From NCBI GenBank assembly GCA_020002185.1, contig CM034543.1, forward strand, positions 6,992,000 to 7,055,999: a stretch of DNA of 64,000 nucleotides, given 5' to 3'. This document shows, one piece after another, positions 41,301-44,127 of the stretch. Each line of letters opens with the position of its first letter. Positions within the stretch are counted from its first letter, which is position 1. The position numbers and the translations under genes were made by a program. The DNA is from Paraescarpia echinospica. Taxonomy: Eukaryota > Annelida > Polychaeta > Sabellida > Siboglinidae. The notes below the pieces were generated by a model. The model was given only the letters and a program-made list of their open reading frames with translations. It was not told where the DNA came from and did not search any database.

Positions 41301-44088
41301 AGATGTGTTAAACTGCCCGCTGGATGCCCATGGTCATCTACGCTCTCAAGATCTGGATGTTTCGAGCACAGTTCATACTCACCCCAAGAGAGGAAAAAGG
41401 GCTGCATGATGTGTGCGTATTTGCTGTACATGAGTATCTGAAGGAGTGGAATACTGCTCCACAAGCAGCAAGTGCTGTATGTGTGTATCTGAAGGCGTGG
41501 AATACTGCTCCACAAGCAGCAAGTGCTGTACGTGTGTATCTGAAGGCGTGGAATACTGCTCCACAAGCAGCAAGTGCTGTACGTGTGTATCTGAAGGCGT
41601 GGAATACTGCTCCACAAGCAGCAAGTGCTGTACGTGTGTACTGCTCCACATGCGTACGTGTGTATCTGAAGGCGTGGAATACTGCTCCACAAGCAGCAAG
41701 TGCACCGTACAATGACTTTCTGCTGCTGAAGTCCCTGCTTGACTACTCAACCATCCACGCAACTATCTCGAGAGCTACATCAGATAAGCTCGCCTAGCAC
41801 TTGTGGTATCTATCAGAATCACTTGTTGGGTTGGCTTTTTTTGACCGCCAGGTCAGTTCTTCAACAAAGATGCTGATTGTTAGCGCTATGAGAGAGCAGG
41901 ATCCTACTCCATCTCATACAAAGAAGGTTACTGTCACCTTCAAATCTTTCCGAGAGAAGAAGCTGGAAGATTTTGTCTCGCTGAAGTCTGCTGCATTGTT
42001 TGAACTGATGGCGCTTCCAGATGGATTTCTCCAAGTCGATCCAGCTATGTGGGAGGAACGAGAGGTCTTCAAGCAGGCTAGAGAGACAGTTTGTACAATG
42101 AAAGTCGTGAATGACCATGCTGAACGCGGAGTTGTTCTGATTCAAGAATTCAGCGGCCTCCTGACCAAAAGCGAGCCCCAGCTTCAGTTCTTGCTGCAAG
42201 TTGTTGAGGAGCACCGCCATGCCTACCCAGACAGCAGGAAACAGACTTTAACAGGACAAAGTGGACAGTGAGAAACAAGTGTCATACACATAGAATCTGT
42301 TGCTTGAACTTGGCCCACATTGAGGCGATAACAGGATGAATCTGAACACAAACTGTGGTTTTATTATGTGAACCATGTATGCCACTAAGACATTACTTAT
42401 TCATGACAATATTTCATGACATTAATGCAATTCAGTTTATTGGTTTTCTAATTTGTCATTACTTGGAAATTAGCAAACTGCTCATAACTGAATACATTGT
42501 CTCAAACTCCGAATATTGTGAACTTTGAGGCATTTGAGCTACCCCTAGATATAAATATTTTGTCTTCTCTCTTTGTCTCTTGAGTCTTTTTTATCATAAG
42601 GAACAATTCTGGGGGGTAAGAGCATGAGAAATATAATTTCATTTTTTTTCTGATTTCTAAGAACCACCCTAATGCTGATAGATCGAATGAGTTTTGTTTC
42701 GCAGTGCTGGCACTTCCAGCAAGTTCCGCTGAATGTGAAAGAGGCTTCAGCACTGTGAAACGAATAAAGAGTTCAAGACGTTTCGAACCGCATGAAGTCG
42801 ACCAGTATCAGCTATCATCACCATCCAGCTTCATTCACAGACATGGCTGACTTCAAACGCACATCAGCTATCCAACTGTGGAATACATCTAGTGCGAGGA
42901 TGCCCAACTTCAAATCCGAGTTGGACCCGACAGTTAGTCACTGTCCGAGTCCAGCTCGGATTTAGCTGGAGTCACTGTCACTGACTGGAGCGAGTTTCTC
43001 TGAGTCTGACCGTCCCACTACTCCTGTAGATAATGGCAACAGTTCTGAGTAGACCCCTGCAGACATTCGTGTTGTGATGTTTGTGATCATTTGCAACATT
43101 GATGTTTTTCTGTCAACAATAAACTGTTGCGTATGTTGTCATTTTATAATCGCTGATTCATTAATCTTAATATCATAACTTAATATGCAGAACAGACTTG
43201 GCCTGAACTAGTATATTAATAATTGCCATGCGTTACACCTGTAAATGTATATTACTCGTGTAATTATGTTAATATTTAGACCACCAACTTTTGTGTGGGA
43301 CCACCAACTTTTTTAGCTAAGGTGAAGAACACTGTTAGGCACCACGTTCTCCACAGCCTCAGTCTATTCAACATGTGTGTTTATGAAATTTGCATTATAC
43401 GGCTGTATTACACAGGGCATACTACAAACATGTGTAATACAAATGTTCACTACACCGTAATGTGAATAACTATAAAGGTGGGTTTATATGAAGCAAGTCA
43501 CATGTATGCGATGGACAGATCAATGCACATGATCAAATTGCAGCTTGATCATGCCATGTAAACTGTCTGTTGCTATTACACATCGCAGCAACATCATCTG
43601 AAACACAACTCACAAAGGTGCAATATATGTGCCTTTTTCTATCAATATGTACAATAATTCAGCGTATGCATGCATAATAATCACGAACCAAGAACCATGA
43701 CTATGGTAGTGACCACTCAATTATTAACAACTTAACTTTAATACAGGACCAAAATTATACCTGTTTAGCTTTACATAAAACCATGTTAAATAAACCACGA
43801 CCACATGTTGTGCCTGCCTTGCCTTCAAAGATAATAATTATTTTATCAAGCTGTACCTTTGAATATTCCCTTGACGAGATGTGAGACTGCGTTCTCGTAG
43901 ACGTCATGCTGCGTGGAGTCAGGGGCAAAGACATAGTCATAAGTGAATGCTTTGTCTGCCCCAACGATCACTTGTGACTCCCCTCGCACAAAGCGCAGAC
44001 ACGTCTGACAACCATCGGCCAGTTCCCGCGGCGACATCGGTCGACACCGCAGCGCCACCTTCACTGGAATCACTTTGTTGTTGCTCAT
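2291..44088 (-). CDS. KIF4: KIF4-type chromokinesin gene, 25 coding exons, 3' end beyond the window
   Basis: Plus-end-directed microtubule motor of the kinesin-4 family. In animals KIF4 binds chromosomes and the central spindle and works with condensin and PRC1 in mitosis. The 25 exons join in frame to 1142 codons; human KIF4A has about 1232, so the final ~90 residues are missing to the left. Visible landmarks: P-loop GQTGSGKT at residues 87-94, switch I NSVSSRSH at 208-215, switch II DLAGSE at 242-247, neck [13 protein letters not shown] near 330-345, coiled coil about 360-1010, acidic stretch about 1040-1052, and a nine-cysteine domain at 1093-1124. The cysteine domain and ALRCRP start separate it from KIF7/27 and KIF21. 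The start codon was chosen because [17 protein letters not shown] aligns with the KIF4 N terminus. A possible acceptor (ttgcag) lies two bases upstream of it, so a 5' UTR intron is possible. No promoter is recognisable. Confidence 0.96.
2515..2930. repeat. Diverged tandem duplication, unit about 208 bp
   Basis: The segment from about 2528 (gtcctattggttttac, tctaaagacaa, aactttctacagtg, agacaatt-ggagtat, gagttgatag) recurs from about 2737 in the same order with many substitutions. It lies in KIF4 intron 24. No coding signal is seen. Confidence 0.8.
2931..3609. other. Intron 24 remainder
   Basis: No repeat, exon or RNA gene is recognised here. The 97-codon minus-strand ORF at 3037-3330 has no family resemblance, and the KIF4 reading frame continues directly from exon 24 to exon 25 without it. 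Confidence 0.5.
3610..3729 (-). CDS. KIF4: KIF4 exon 24: acidic segment plus basic tail (residues 1034-1073)
   Basis: Acceptor tttgttgcag, donor ACC|gtaagaa, phase 0 at both ends. It encodes [18 protein letters not shown], then a tryptophan-containing linker and a basic LMKRRPT. Human KIF4A has an acidic D/E-rich run in the same place just before the cysteine-rich domain. It is too short to detect by length alone and was placed by splice sites, phase and family order. Confidence 0.9.
3756..4225 (+). pseudogene. Degenerate non-LTR retrotransposon C-terminal fragment
   Basis: Plus-strand frames with stops and shifts read like the region downstream of the reverse transcriptase core in RTE-like LINEs: [26 protein letters not shown], then GHVKQH and [14 protein letters not shown]. 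The pattern 'TYGCE-W', 'NAFE-KCLR', 'G-V', 'GRPR--W--DV--W' is typical of that tail. It lies in KIF4 intron 23, antisense to the host gene, and is clearly non-functional. Confidence 0.75.
4265..4560. repeat. Imperfect tandem duplication, about 170 bp
   Basis: Landmarks gcatgtatgg, tggttygtagatttagatt and gtggggatc occur twice, about 165-170 bp apart, with many differences. G-rich runs are present near both copy ends. It sits in KIF4 intron 23. Confidence 0.6.
4872..5985 (+). mobile_element. SINE-A copy split by a ~0.87-kb insertion
   Basis: The SINE-A 5' end (ggtaagttcttatata) is at 4872-4893. Its body (actgctcaaagcgttttac, ccaccactgtctatagccag, gtactcattcatacagc) resumes only at about 5770-5940. 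The intervening sequence, about 4895-5765, has ends resembling each other as inverted repeats (gcactaggg / gtgctagac when complemented) and gcca/ggc-rich termini. It is probably a non-autonomous DNA element, not further identified. Confidence 0.6.
6055..6335 (+). mobile_element. SINE-B copy
   Basis: Dispersed repeat of about 280 bp, also at 28808-29112 on the opposite strand with long stretches of near identity (gatcccacacagggggtaaa, ctctaacccactggatcttg, cccggttgggcgtgtgagag). It is called a SINE by size and dispersal only. No tRNA or other RNA promoter was securely identified. Confidence 0.6.
6385..6462 (-). CDS. KIF4: KIF4 exon 23 (residues 1008-1033)
   Basis: Acceptor ttttctgcag, donor CGG|gtaggt, phase 0 at both ends, 26 codons beginning [19 protein letters not shown]. 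It corresponds to the KIF4 stretch after the last coiled coil (LTLLQVASRQK in human). Splice sites and phase fit exons 22 and 24. It is too short for an ORF scan. Confidence 0.85.
6654..7110. repeat. 42-bp minisatellite, open in the KIF4 sense strand
   Basis: About 11 nearly identical copies of a 42-bp unit. On the minus strand they encode a 14-residue repeat [14 protein letters not shown] inside a 218-codon ORF (6524-7180). The array lies in KIF4 intron 22. The peptide resembles the tail helix of many LINE proteins (DREEWRxLV), and the residues before the array ([12 protein letters not shown]) fit that idea. It may be an amplified piece of retroelement rather than host protein. No splice signals tie it to KIF4. 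Confidence 0.9.
7905..7988. repeat. (TG)n microsatellite
   Basis: Pure tg dinucleotide run of about 80 bp in KIF4 intron 22. The 201-codon plus-strand ORF covering it is an artefact of the run and has no domain. Confidence 0.97.
8169..8342 (-). CDS. KIF4: KIF4 exon 22: distal coiled coil (residues 950-1007)
   Basis: Acceptor accctcag, donor AAG|gttggt, phase 0. It encodes [13 protein letters not shown] and then a charged heptad-rich stretch ending [11 protein letters not shown]. Human KIF4A has VLYLLSQLQQSQ at the same point. This is the last part of the long coiled coil. Confidence 0.93.
8506..8687. repeat. ~40-bp minisatellite, left block
   Basis: Five decayed copies of a unit with motifs cttgaggaatagtttgaagg and attatgggacacaag. 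The same unit resumes at 12462-12600 and again just right of 12891. LINE copy 1 and a MITE therefore landed inside one older array in KIF4 intron 21. Confidence 0.8.
8790..9890 (-). pseudogene. LINE copy 1 reverse transcriptase, broken
   Basis: Frames at 8559-9158, 9162-9554 and 9564-9890 match copy 2 almost residue for residue: [40 protein letters not shown], then the polymerase motif. That motif is FVDDTKVF here instead of the catalytic FADD form in copy 2. Frameshifts or stops separate the blocks near 9160 and 9560. The first part of the polymerase (up to [16 protein letters not shown]) is missing. Confidence 0.9.
9891..10400 (-). pseudogene. LINE copy 1 apurinic-type endonuclease domain
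   Basis: Minus-strand reading across small frame breaks gives the order typical of the CR1/L2 endonuclease: [58 protein letters not shown], then [13 protein letters not shown]. These are the N-A-R-S, T-E-S-W, Y-R-S-P and G-D-x-N-H motifs of the exonuclease/endonuclease/phosphatase fold that nicks the target DNA. Confidence 0.85.
10464..11863 (-). pseudogene. LINE copy 1 ORF1: PHD-like finger plus SGNH esterase-like domain
   Basis: The start region (11863 downward) reads [19 protein letters not shown], then CPKSWAE and [11 protein letters not shown]: a cysteine finger of the PHD type seen in CR1 ORF1. A very charged K/R/E-rich linker follows in shifted frames. The stretch at 10464-11020 has [35 protein letters not shown] and [12 protein letters not shown]. 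These are the GDS, G-N and D-G-x-H blocks of SGNH hydrolases, known from CR1 ORF1 proteins. At least one frameshift separates the two halves. Confidence 0.85.
12462..12610. repeat. ~40-bp minisatellite, right block
   Basis: Continuation of the array at 8506-8687: gaagaattctgggatatgac, cttgaggaatggtttcaagg, agtgaggaatag. It is separated from the left block by LINE copy 1. Confidence 0.8.
12623..12891. mobile_element. MITE with ~75-bp terminal inverted repeats
   Basis: The left end (agacagcaagaaataaactt, tttggagcaaatgttgaaa, ctacccgtctacagc) is repeated in reverse complement at the right end (tttcaacatttgctccaagg, agttattattttgtgctgtct) with about 80% identity. The 269-bp unit has no ORF and is non-autonomous. 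No clean target duplication is seen. It sits between KIF4 exon 21 and LINE copy 1. Confidence 0.88.
12947..13117 (-). CDS. KIF4: KIF4 exon 21: coiled coil (residues 893-949)
   Basis: Acceptor tgtttcag, donor AAG|gtcagt, phase 0. It encodes [20 protein letters not shown] and ends LRQEYERK, rich in heptad leucines and charge. It aligns with the human stretch running to MEQQHQEK before VLYLLSQ. Confidence 0.94.
13400..13518 (-). CDS. KIF4: KIF4 exon 20 (residues 853-892)
   Basis: Acceptor ggttacag, donor AGG|gtctgt; phase 1 in, phase 0 out. It encodes [20 protein letters not shown] then [18 protein letters not shown]. The family signature RW-N---M-EAKC-LK-L is clear (human RWENIATILEAKCALKYL). 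The second half is unusually hydrophobic for a coiled-coil rod. Confidence 0.9.
13648..13985 (+). mobile_element. SINE-A, longest copy, with tRNA-like 3' part
   Basis: Starts aggtaagttc/ttatatagcgcagtatcc and proceeds through actgctcaaagcactttac and ccaccactgtctctaaccag. It ends with a segment containing gaattcgaacccgggttctc, which has the GTTCGAA-type B-box look of a tRNA-derived region. Seven other copies lie in the window. It lies in KIF4 intron 19, antisense to the gene. Confidence 0.75.
14024..14073 (-). CDS. KIF4: KIF4 exon 19 (residues 836-852)
   Basis: Acceptor gttttgcag, donor CAGG|gtaagtgc; a 50-bp exon. Phase 2 in and phase 1 out match its neighbours. It encodes [17 protein letters not shown] (human RSAQIADLQQKLLDAES), a near-identical coiled-coil segment. 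It is far too short for ORF detection. Confidence 0.94.
14221..14340. repeat. (TG)n microsatellite with interruptions
   Basis: About 120 bp of tg repeats with ta, tc and tgcg variants, in KIF4 intron 18. ORFs reading VCVCV or THTHT here are artefacts. Confidence 0.97.
14446..14543 (-). CDS. KIF4: KIF4 exon 18 (residues 804-835)
   Basis: Acceptor tctgtcttcag, donor GAG|gtcagat; phase 0 in, phase 2 out. It encodes [17 protein letters not shown] then [16 protein letters not shown] (human ITKQIESLETEMEFR). The polypyrimidine tract of its acceptor is the edge of the large 41-bp array. Confidence 0.92.
14546..18526. repeat. 41-bp minisatellite, about 97 copies
   Basis: Unit aagacagaaagacgtgtata then ctagatggtgcagtgaatgtg, 41 bp, without insertions over 3.98 kb. 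Marker variants recur at whole-unit distances. The agagagaaagacgtatata pair at 15121 and 17171 is 2050 bp (50 units) apart, and acagatagac at 15411 and 16067 is 656 bp (16 units) apart. This shows block duplication within the array. It fills most of KIF4 intron 17 and abuts exon 18. Confidence 0.98.
18690..19160. repeat. Diverged direct duplication, copies about 305 bp apart
   Basis: taaaatrtattacc, ggcatcmcctag, ttggatcgcaaa, taatgtaaactca-ataac-tttt occur in the same order at about 18705-18865 and 19008-19155. It lies in KIF4 intron 17. The copies are old and no coding signal is seen. Confidence 0.75.
19206..19349 (-). CDS. KIF4: KIF4 exon 17 (residues 756-803)
   Basis: Acceptor ttctctacag, donor AAG|gtgggt, phase 0. 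It encodes [20 protein letters not shown] then [16 protein letters not shown]. The family match is strong (human [28 protein letters not shown]). Central coiled coil. Confidence 0.95.
19668..19880. repeat. 47-bp minisatellite
   Basis: About 4.5 almost identical copies of tatactatagtatacatcaa, ggaataaagttagttatata, tgatatc. Each unit contains the palindrome tatactatagtata. It lies in KIF4 intron 16; the low divergence suggests recent growth. Confidence 0.95.
19881..20552. other. Intron 16 middle
   Basis: AT-rich intronic sequence with no exon-like segment and no clear repeat. A partial mirror of the 47-bp unit end is visible at the left boundary only. Confidence 0.5.
20553..20860. repeat. 53-bp minisatellite containing copies of the exon 16 donor
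   Basis: About six copies of agtctcagtgtaatagtgtg, tcagtgggtcttactcggat, gcgtgctaagggg. On the minus strand each unit has the last ten bases of KIF4 exon 16 (CACGCATCCG) followed by a|gtaagaccc. The rightmost unit is the true exon end. Five decoy donors therefore lie just downstream of the real one. Confidence 0.95.
20850..20966 (-). CDS. KIF4: KIF4 exon 16 (residues 717-755)
   Basis: Acceptor gttcccag, donor CGG|gtaaga, phase 0. It encodes [20 protein letters not shown] then MSGIGTRIR (human AAAANKRLKDALQKQ and MEGTAARVK). Coiled-coil rod. Its 3' end is shared with the 53-bp array. Confidence 0.95.
21321..21404 (-). CDS. KIF4: KIF4 exon 15 (residues 689-716)
   Basis: Acceptor gttgacag, donor GAG|gtgagt, phase 0, 28 codons: [19 protein letters not shown] then VVMRRKAEE (human DRKRQYELLKLERNFQKQ and VLRRKTEE). 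Central coiled coil. Confidence 0.95.
21405..22363. other. Intron 14
   Basis: Contains a decayed dispersed repeat at about 21541-21760 (ctgccaaattgtttggcctg, cacattcaacacagcagac, gttacaaattactac) that is recognisable again at 54270-54510. No other feature is seen. Confidence 0.5.
22364..22474 (-). CDS. KIF4: KIF4 exon 14 (residues 652-688)
   Basis: Acceptor tctgttag, donor AAG|gtcagt, phase 0. It encodes [20 protein letters not shown] then [17 protein letters not shown] (human [21 protein letters not shown]). It is one of the most conserved rod segments. Confidence 0.96.
22476..22695. repeat. Short-unit minisatellite next to exon 14
   Basis: About eight copies of gacagacacggagaggt with gacaga(cg) linkers, in composite units of about 26-34 bp. 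It begins one base from the exon 14 acceptor and supplies the acceptor's pyrimidine tract on the minus strand. It lies in KIF4 intron 13. Confidence 0.9.
23267..23411 (-). CDS. KIF4: KIF4 exon 13 (residues 603-651)
   Basis: Acceptor ctttgtag, donor CAG|gtgcgt; phase 2 in, phase 0 out. It encodes [20 protein letters not shown] then LNQEIQ (human [20 protein letters not shown]). Coiled coil. Confidence 0.96.
23430..23545 (+). mobile_element. SINE-A, 3'-truncated copy
   Basis: aaggtaagttcttatatagc, aatatccagtcttcagga, ctccctggcagacctgttca. It ends after ctctgggaagct. It lies in KIF4 intron 12, antisense. Confidence 0.8.
23610..23930 (+). pseudogene. LINE C-terminal tail remnant
   Basis: Plus-strand reading gives [20 protein letters not shown] then degraded KRLRKRG-type sequence with stops. 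'I--RRLRW-GH' is the standard tail motif of RTE-like LINE proteins. Heavily decayed and antisense to KIF4. Confidence 0.6.
24261..24364 (-). CDS. KIF4: KIF4 exon 12 (residues 569-602)
   Basis: Acceptor atttacag, donor AA|gtaagt; phase 0 in, phase 2 out. It encodes [20 protein letters not shown] then [14 protein letters not shown]. It aligns with the human stretch IKELELEVINLQKEKEEL. Coiled coil. Confidence 0.93.
24365..26835. other. Intron 11, left part
   Basis: About 2.5 kb with no exon-like segment. The only structure noticed is a short near-duplication at 26190-26340 (actagtcgacacttgt / actagtcagcacttgt, gcggacccttttgaagcc). Small ORFs here have no recognisable family. Confidence 0.5.
26836..26962 (-). 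mobile_element. SINE-A, truncated copy in KIF4 sense
   Basis: Minus-strand reading begins aaaaggtaagttcttatata and continues through gcgcagtatccagtcc to gaagcatcca. Its 5' end offers a perfect AAG|GTAAGT-like donor in the KIF4 sense strand of intron 11. Confidence 0.8.
27118..27381 (-). CDS. KIF4: KIF4 exon 11 (residues 481-568)
   Basis: Acceptor ttgcaacag, donor GAG|gtgggt, phase 0. It encodes [18 protein letters not shown], a Ser/Pro/Gly-rich patch and then [20 protein letters not shown] (human [20 protein letters not shown]). A second AG six bases in (aagcag) could give an in-frame product two residues shorter. Confidence 0.94.
27825..28079 (-). CDS. KIF4: KIF4 exon 10 (residues 396-480)
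   Basis: Acceptor attgccag, donor GGG|gtgagt, phase 0. It encodes [20 protein letters not shown] then [13 protein letters not shown] and [15 protein letters not shown] coiled coil (human [21 protein letters not shown]). Confidence 0.94.
28522..28570 (-). CDS. KIF4: KIF4 exon 9 (residues 379-395)
   Basis: A 49-bp exon with acceptor ctgttacag and donor ATG|gtaaga; phase 2 in, phase 0 out. It encodes [16 protein letters not shown], the first heptads after the neck. It was found only by phase and splice-site matching between exons 8 and 10. Confidence 0.85.
28808..29112 (-). mobile_element. SINE-B copy
   Basis: Near-identical reverse-strand counterpart of 6055-6335 over about 290 bp. It lies in KIF4 intron 8 and ends about 35 bp from exon 8. 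Confidence 0.65.
29149..29204 (-). CDS. KIF4: KIF4 exon 8 (residues 361-378)
   Basis: A 56-bp exon, acceptor ctttag, donor AATGG|gtgagt; phase 0 in, phase 2 out. It encodes [18 protein letters not shown] (human VQQLQVLLLQAHGG). It joins neck to rod and is Ser/Asn-rich. Confidence 0.88.
29370..30291. mobile_element. Non-autonomous hAT-like element, 0.92 kb
   Basis: Ends are inverted: left ggcctcaacattaac, right (complement) ggccttgatattaag, each followed inward by ctggccc/gggccagt motifs. The flanks atttcaca (29362-29369) and gtttcaca (30292-30299) agree at 7 of 8 bases, the target-duplication length of hAT elements. No transposase ORF is present. It lies in KIF4 intron 7. Confidence 0.65.
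30682..30857 (-). CDS. KIF4: KIF4 exon 7: end of motor and neck (residues 302-360)
   Basis: Acceptor tgtttcag, donor CTG|gtaggt; phase 1 in, phase 0 out. It encodes [20 protein letters not shown], then [19 protein letters not shown]. This is the conserved last motor helix and neck linker. Identity to vertebrate KIF4 is very high here. Confidence 0.97.
30953..31035 (-). mobile_element. SINE-A 5' fragment in KIF4 sense
   Basis: Minus-strand reading aaaggttagttcttatataa, then caatatcctgtcctcagg. About 80 bp remain in intron 6. The donor-like 5' end is weakened (ggttag instead of ggtaag). Confidence 0.7.
31036..31616. other. Intron 6
   Basis: AT-rich. A run of ta/at repeats lies at 31535-31595 just downstream of the exon 6 donor. 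Nothing else is recognised. Confidence 0.55.
31617..31736 (-). CDS. KIF4: KIF4 exon 6: motor domain (residues 262-301)
   Basis: Acceptor gttgtag, donor CAAG|gtaaat; phase 1 at both ends. It encodes [19 protein letters not shown] and [14 protein letters not shown], the conserved alpha4/alpha5 microtubule-binding part of kinesin motors. Confidence 0.97.
31737..32629. other. Intron 5
   Basis: No repeat family, ORF or RNA gene was recognised in this 0.9-kb stretch. Confidence 0.5.
32630..32724 (-). CDS. KIF4: KIF4 exon 5: switch II (residues 230-261)
   Basis: Acceptor ccttttag, donor AAG|gtctgt; phase 2 in, phase 1 out. It encodes [18 protein letters not shown] then [15 protein letters not shown] is the switch II loop that senses the nucleotide gamma-phosphate. 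Confidence 0.97.
33443..33665 (+). mobile_element. SINE-A copy
   Basis: aaagtaaattcttatataca, gctcaaagcgctttaatc, ccaccactgtttatagccag, gtactcatcc. It is 3'-truncated before the tRNA-like part, in KIF4 intron 4, antisense. Confidence 0.75.
33666..35194. other. Intron 4 middle, unassigned
   Basis: About 1.5 kb without coding signal. A small direct duplication (aagccgtgtggtgcaggtgc) lies at 34335-34370. A polyadenylation-like aataaag occurs at about 35322, just right of the 15-bp array. A solo LTR is imaginable, but no paired ends were found. Confidence 0.4.
35195..35306. repeat. 15-bp minisatellite
   Basis: About seven copies of gttattgtaacacat with minor variants, in KIF4 intron 4. Confidence 0.95.
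35684..35795 (-). mobile_element. SINE-A fragment in KIF4 sense
   Basis: Minus-strand reading matches cagtatccagt, gctcaaag-like, ctccctggcggaca and ttctctgggaaga landmarks of SINE-A. It is the most diverged copy. It ends about 90 bp from exon 4. Confidence 0.6.
35888..36054 (-). CDS. KIF4: KIF4 exon 4: switch I (residues 175-229)
   Basis: Donor AG|gtgagt; acceptor gatgtctgtag; phase 0 in, phase 2 out. It encodes [19 protein letters not shown] then [27 protein letters not shown] is switch I. The acceptor was fixed by phase and by LTGLLVRDV aligning with the family (human IVGLTEKTV). The first 29 bases of the exon are themselves the last unit of the 32-bp array. Confidence 0.93.
36026..36652. 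repeat. 32-bp minisatellite made of the exon 4 acceptor and exon start
   Basis: About 19.5 copies of acatcacgcaccagtaaacc, tgtcaactacag. On the minus strand each unit is the first 29 bases of exon 4 followed by tag, so each carries a full ctgtag acceptor. Copies differ mainly at one c/t (atcacg / attacg). The terminal copy is the functional exon start. Confidence 0.96.
36653..37033. other. Intron 3 remainder
   Basis: About 380 bp of ordinary intronic sequence between the 32-bp array and exon 3. Nothing is recognised. Confidence 0.5.
37034..37129 (-). CDS. KIF4: KIF4 exon 3: motor domain (residues 143-174)
   Basis: Acceptor gcctgtccag, donor AAG|gtacca, phase 0, 32 codons: [20 protein letters not shown] then [10 protein letters not shown] (human IYNEEILDLLCPS and IREDPKEGIK). 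Confidence 0.95.
37178..37285. repeat. ~22-bp imperfect minisatellite
   Basis: About five copies of ggtcagacacaagtacttta / gggtcaagtacaagtgcttt. Related aagtac motifs continue at 37450-37590. It lies in KIF4 intron 2 just upstream of exon 3. Confidence 0.75.
37605..38652. repeat. 57-bp minisatellite, about 18 copies, open in several frames
   Basis: Unit gcagagacagcagtgcaaga, acagtgagggggagacaggg, gagagtggagatggttg. The length is divisible by three and there are no stops, so ORFs of 296-391 codons exist on both strands with 19-residue periodicity. Two units near 38440 are shortened. No protein family is recognised, and four competing frames argue against coding. It lies in KIF4 intron 2. Confidence 0.96.
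38870..39145. repeat. Dispersed repeat C, copy 2
   Basis: Shares ctggccactagagtaactaa, cccacattaatga, ggccattcac, ttaaaaggca and ttaattcaaaactggcaaa with 2060-2262. It ends about 20 bp from the exon 2 donor. Confidence 0.65.
39165..39358 (-). CDS. KIF4: KIF4 exon 2: P-loop (residues 78-142)
   Basis: Acceptor attgtag, donor GAG|gtgaat; phase 1 in, phase 0 out. It encodes [20 protein letters not shown], then [20 protein letters not shown] and [13 protein letters not shown] is the ATP-binding Walker A loop. Confidence 0.97.
39728..39825. repeat. ~95-bp imperfect palindrome
   Basis: gtcttagcacatttttgagg, cccaaagtgctac pairs with ctttgggctttaaaagtgtg, ctaagatgcac. The centre contains gcatcagcctgcgtcgctgc. 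It is probably a tiny MITE. A related core (gtttgcgctagtctgcgcca) occurs at 26338-26357. Confidence 0.65.
40587..42271 (+). pseudogene. Divergent transposase of the hAT-like element, frameshifted
   Basis: Frames at 40587-41150, 41110-41350 and 41430-42271 together read as one protein type common as an 'uncharacterized' family in invertebrates: [68 protein letters not shown], then in another frame [38 protein letters not shown], and later [14 protein letters not shown] and [23 protein letters not shown] text. Frameshifts lie near 41140 and 41230 and a stop near 41797. Its position between hAT-type ends makes it the likely transposase. It is not functional here. Confidence 0.8.
41425..41708. 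repeat. 51-bp minisatellite inside the transposase gene
   Basis: About five copies of ctgaaggcgtggaatactgc, tccacaagcagcaagtgctg, tacgtgtgtat. The unit is a multiple of three and encodes a 17-residue repeat with [14 protein letters not shown]. One partial unit (ctgctccacatgc) breaks the pattern at 41640. Only the last copy leads into conserved transposase sequence. Confidence 0.93.
42680..42815 (+). pseudogene. Older hAT transposase C-terminal fragment
   Basis: Immediately right of the 8-bp duplication the plus strand reads [20 protein letters not shown] then [14 protein letters not shown]. This is the hAT C-terminal dimerisation signature (LP-SSA-CERGFS---RIK---R). The frame runs leftward across the younger element into ELINAD at 40016-40035. 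The 2.6-kb element therefore interrupted this one. Confidence 0.8.
42816..43856. other. Intron 1, left of exon 1
   Basis: AT-rich. A short direct duplication (gggaccaccaactttt) is at about 43277-43315. No ORF or repeat family is recognised. Confidence 0.5.
43857..44088 (-). CDS. KIF4: KIF4 exon 1: start of motor domain (residues 1-77)
   Basis: ATG at 44086-44088; donor AAAG|gtacag, phase 1 out. It encodes [39 protein letters not shown] and [11 protein letters not shown] then HLVKGIFK, aligning from the first residues with KIF4 (human IPVRVALRCRP, EGCQMCLSFVPGEPQVVVG, PLIKGVFKG). Confidence 0.97.
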
Positions 44089-44127
44089 CTCTCTGCAAGT
44101 TCCAAATTCACTGGATGATCACAAAAA

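Larger units (their letters stand above)
40036..42671 (+). mobile_element. hAT-like DNA transposon with 8-bp target duplication
   Basis: The element is 2636 bp. The left end is tagggcggtccttatttctg; the right end in reverse complement is tagggtggttcttagaaatc. Inverted similarity continues inward for about 150 bp (gaggtagctcaa / gggtagctcaaa). Perfect 8-bp flanks atgctgat lie at 40028-40035 and 42672-42679. The ends fit the hAT terminal consensus (pyrimidine-A-purine-N-G). It sits in KIF4 intron 1, antisense to the gene, and inside an older hAT remnant. Confidence 0.92.

Noticed and set aside
39165..44088. Kinesin of the KIF7/KIF27 or KIF21 type
   Set aside because: The N-terminal [15 protein letters not shown] pattern, rod segments and the cysteine-rich domain fit KIF4. 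The other families lack that cysteine domain.
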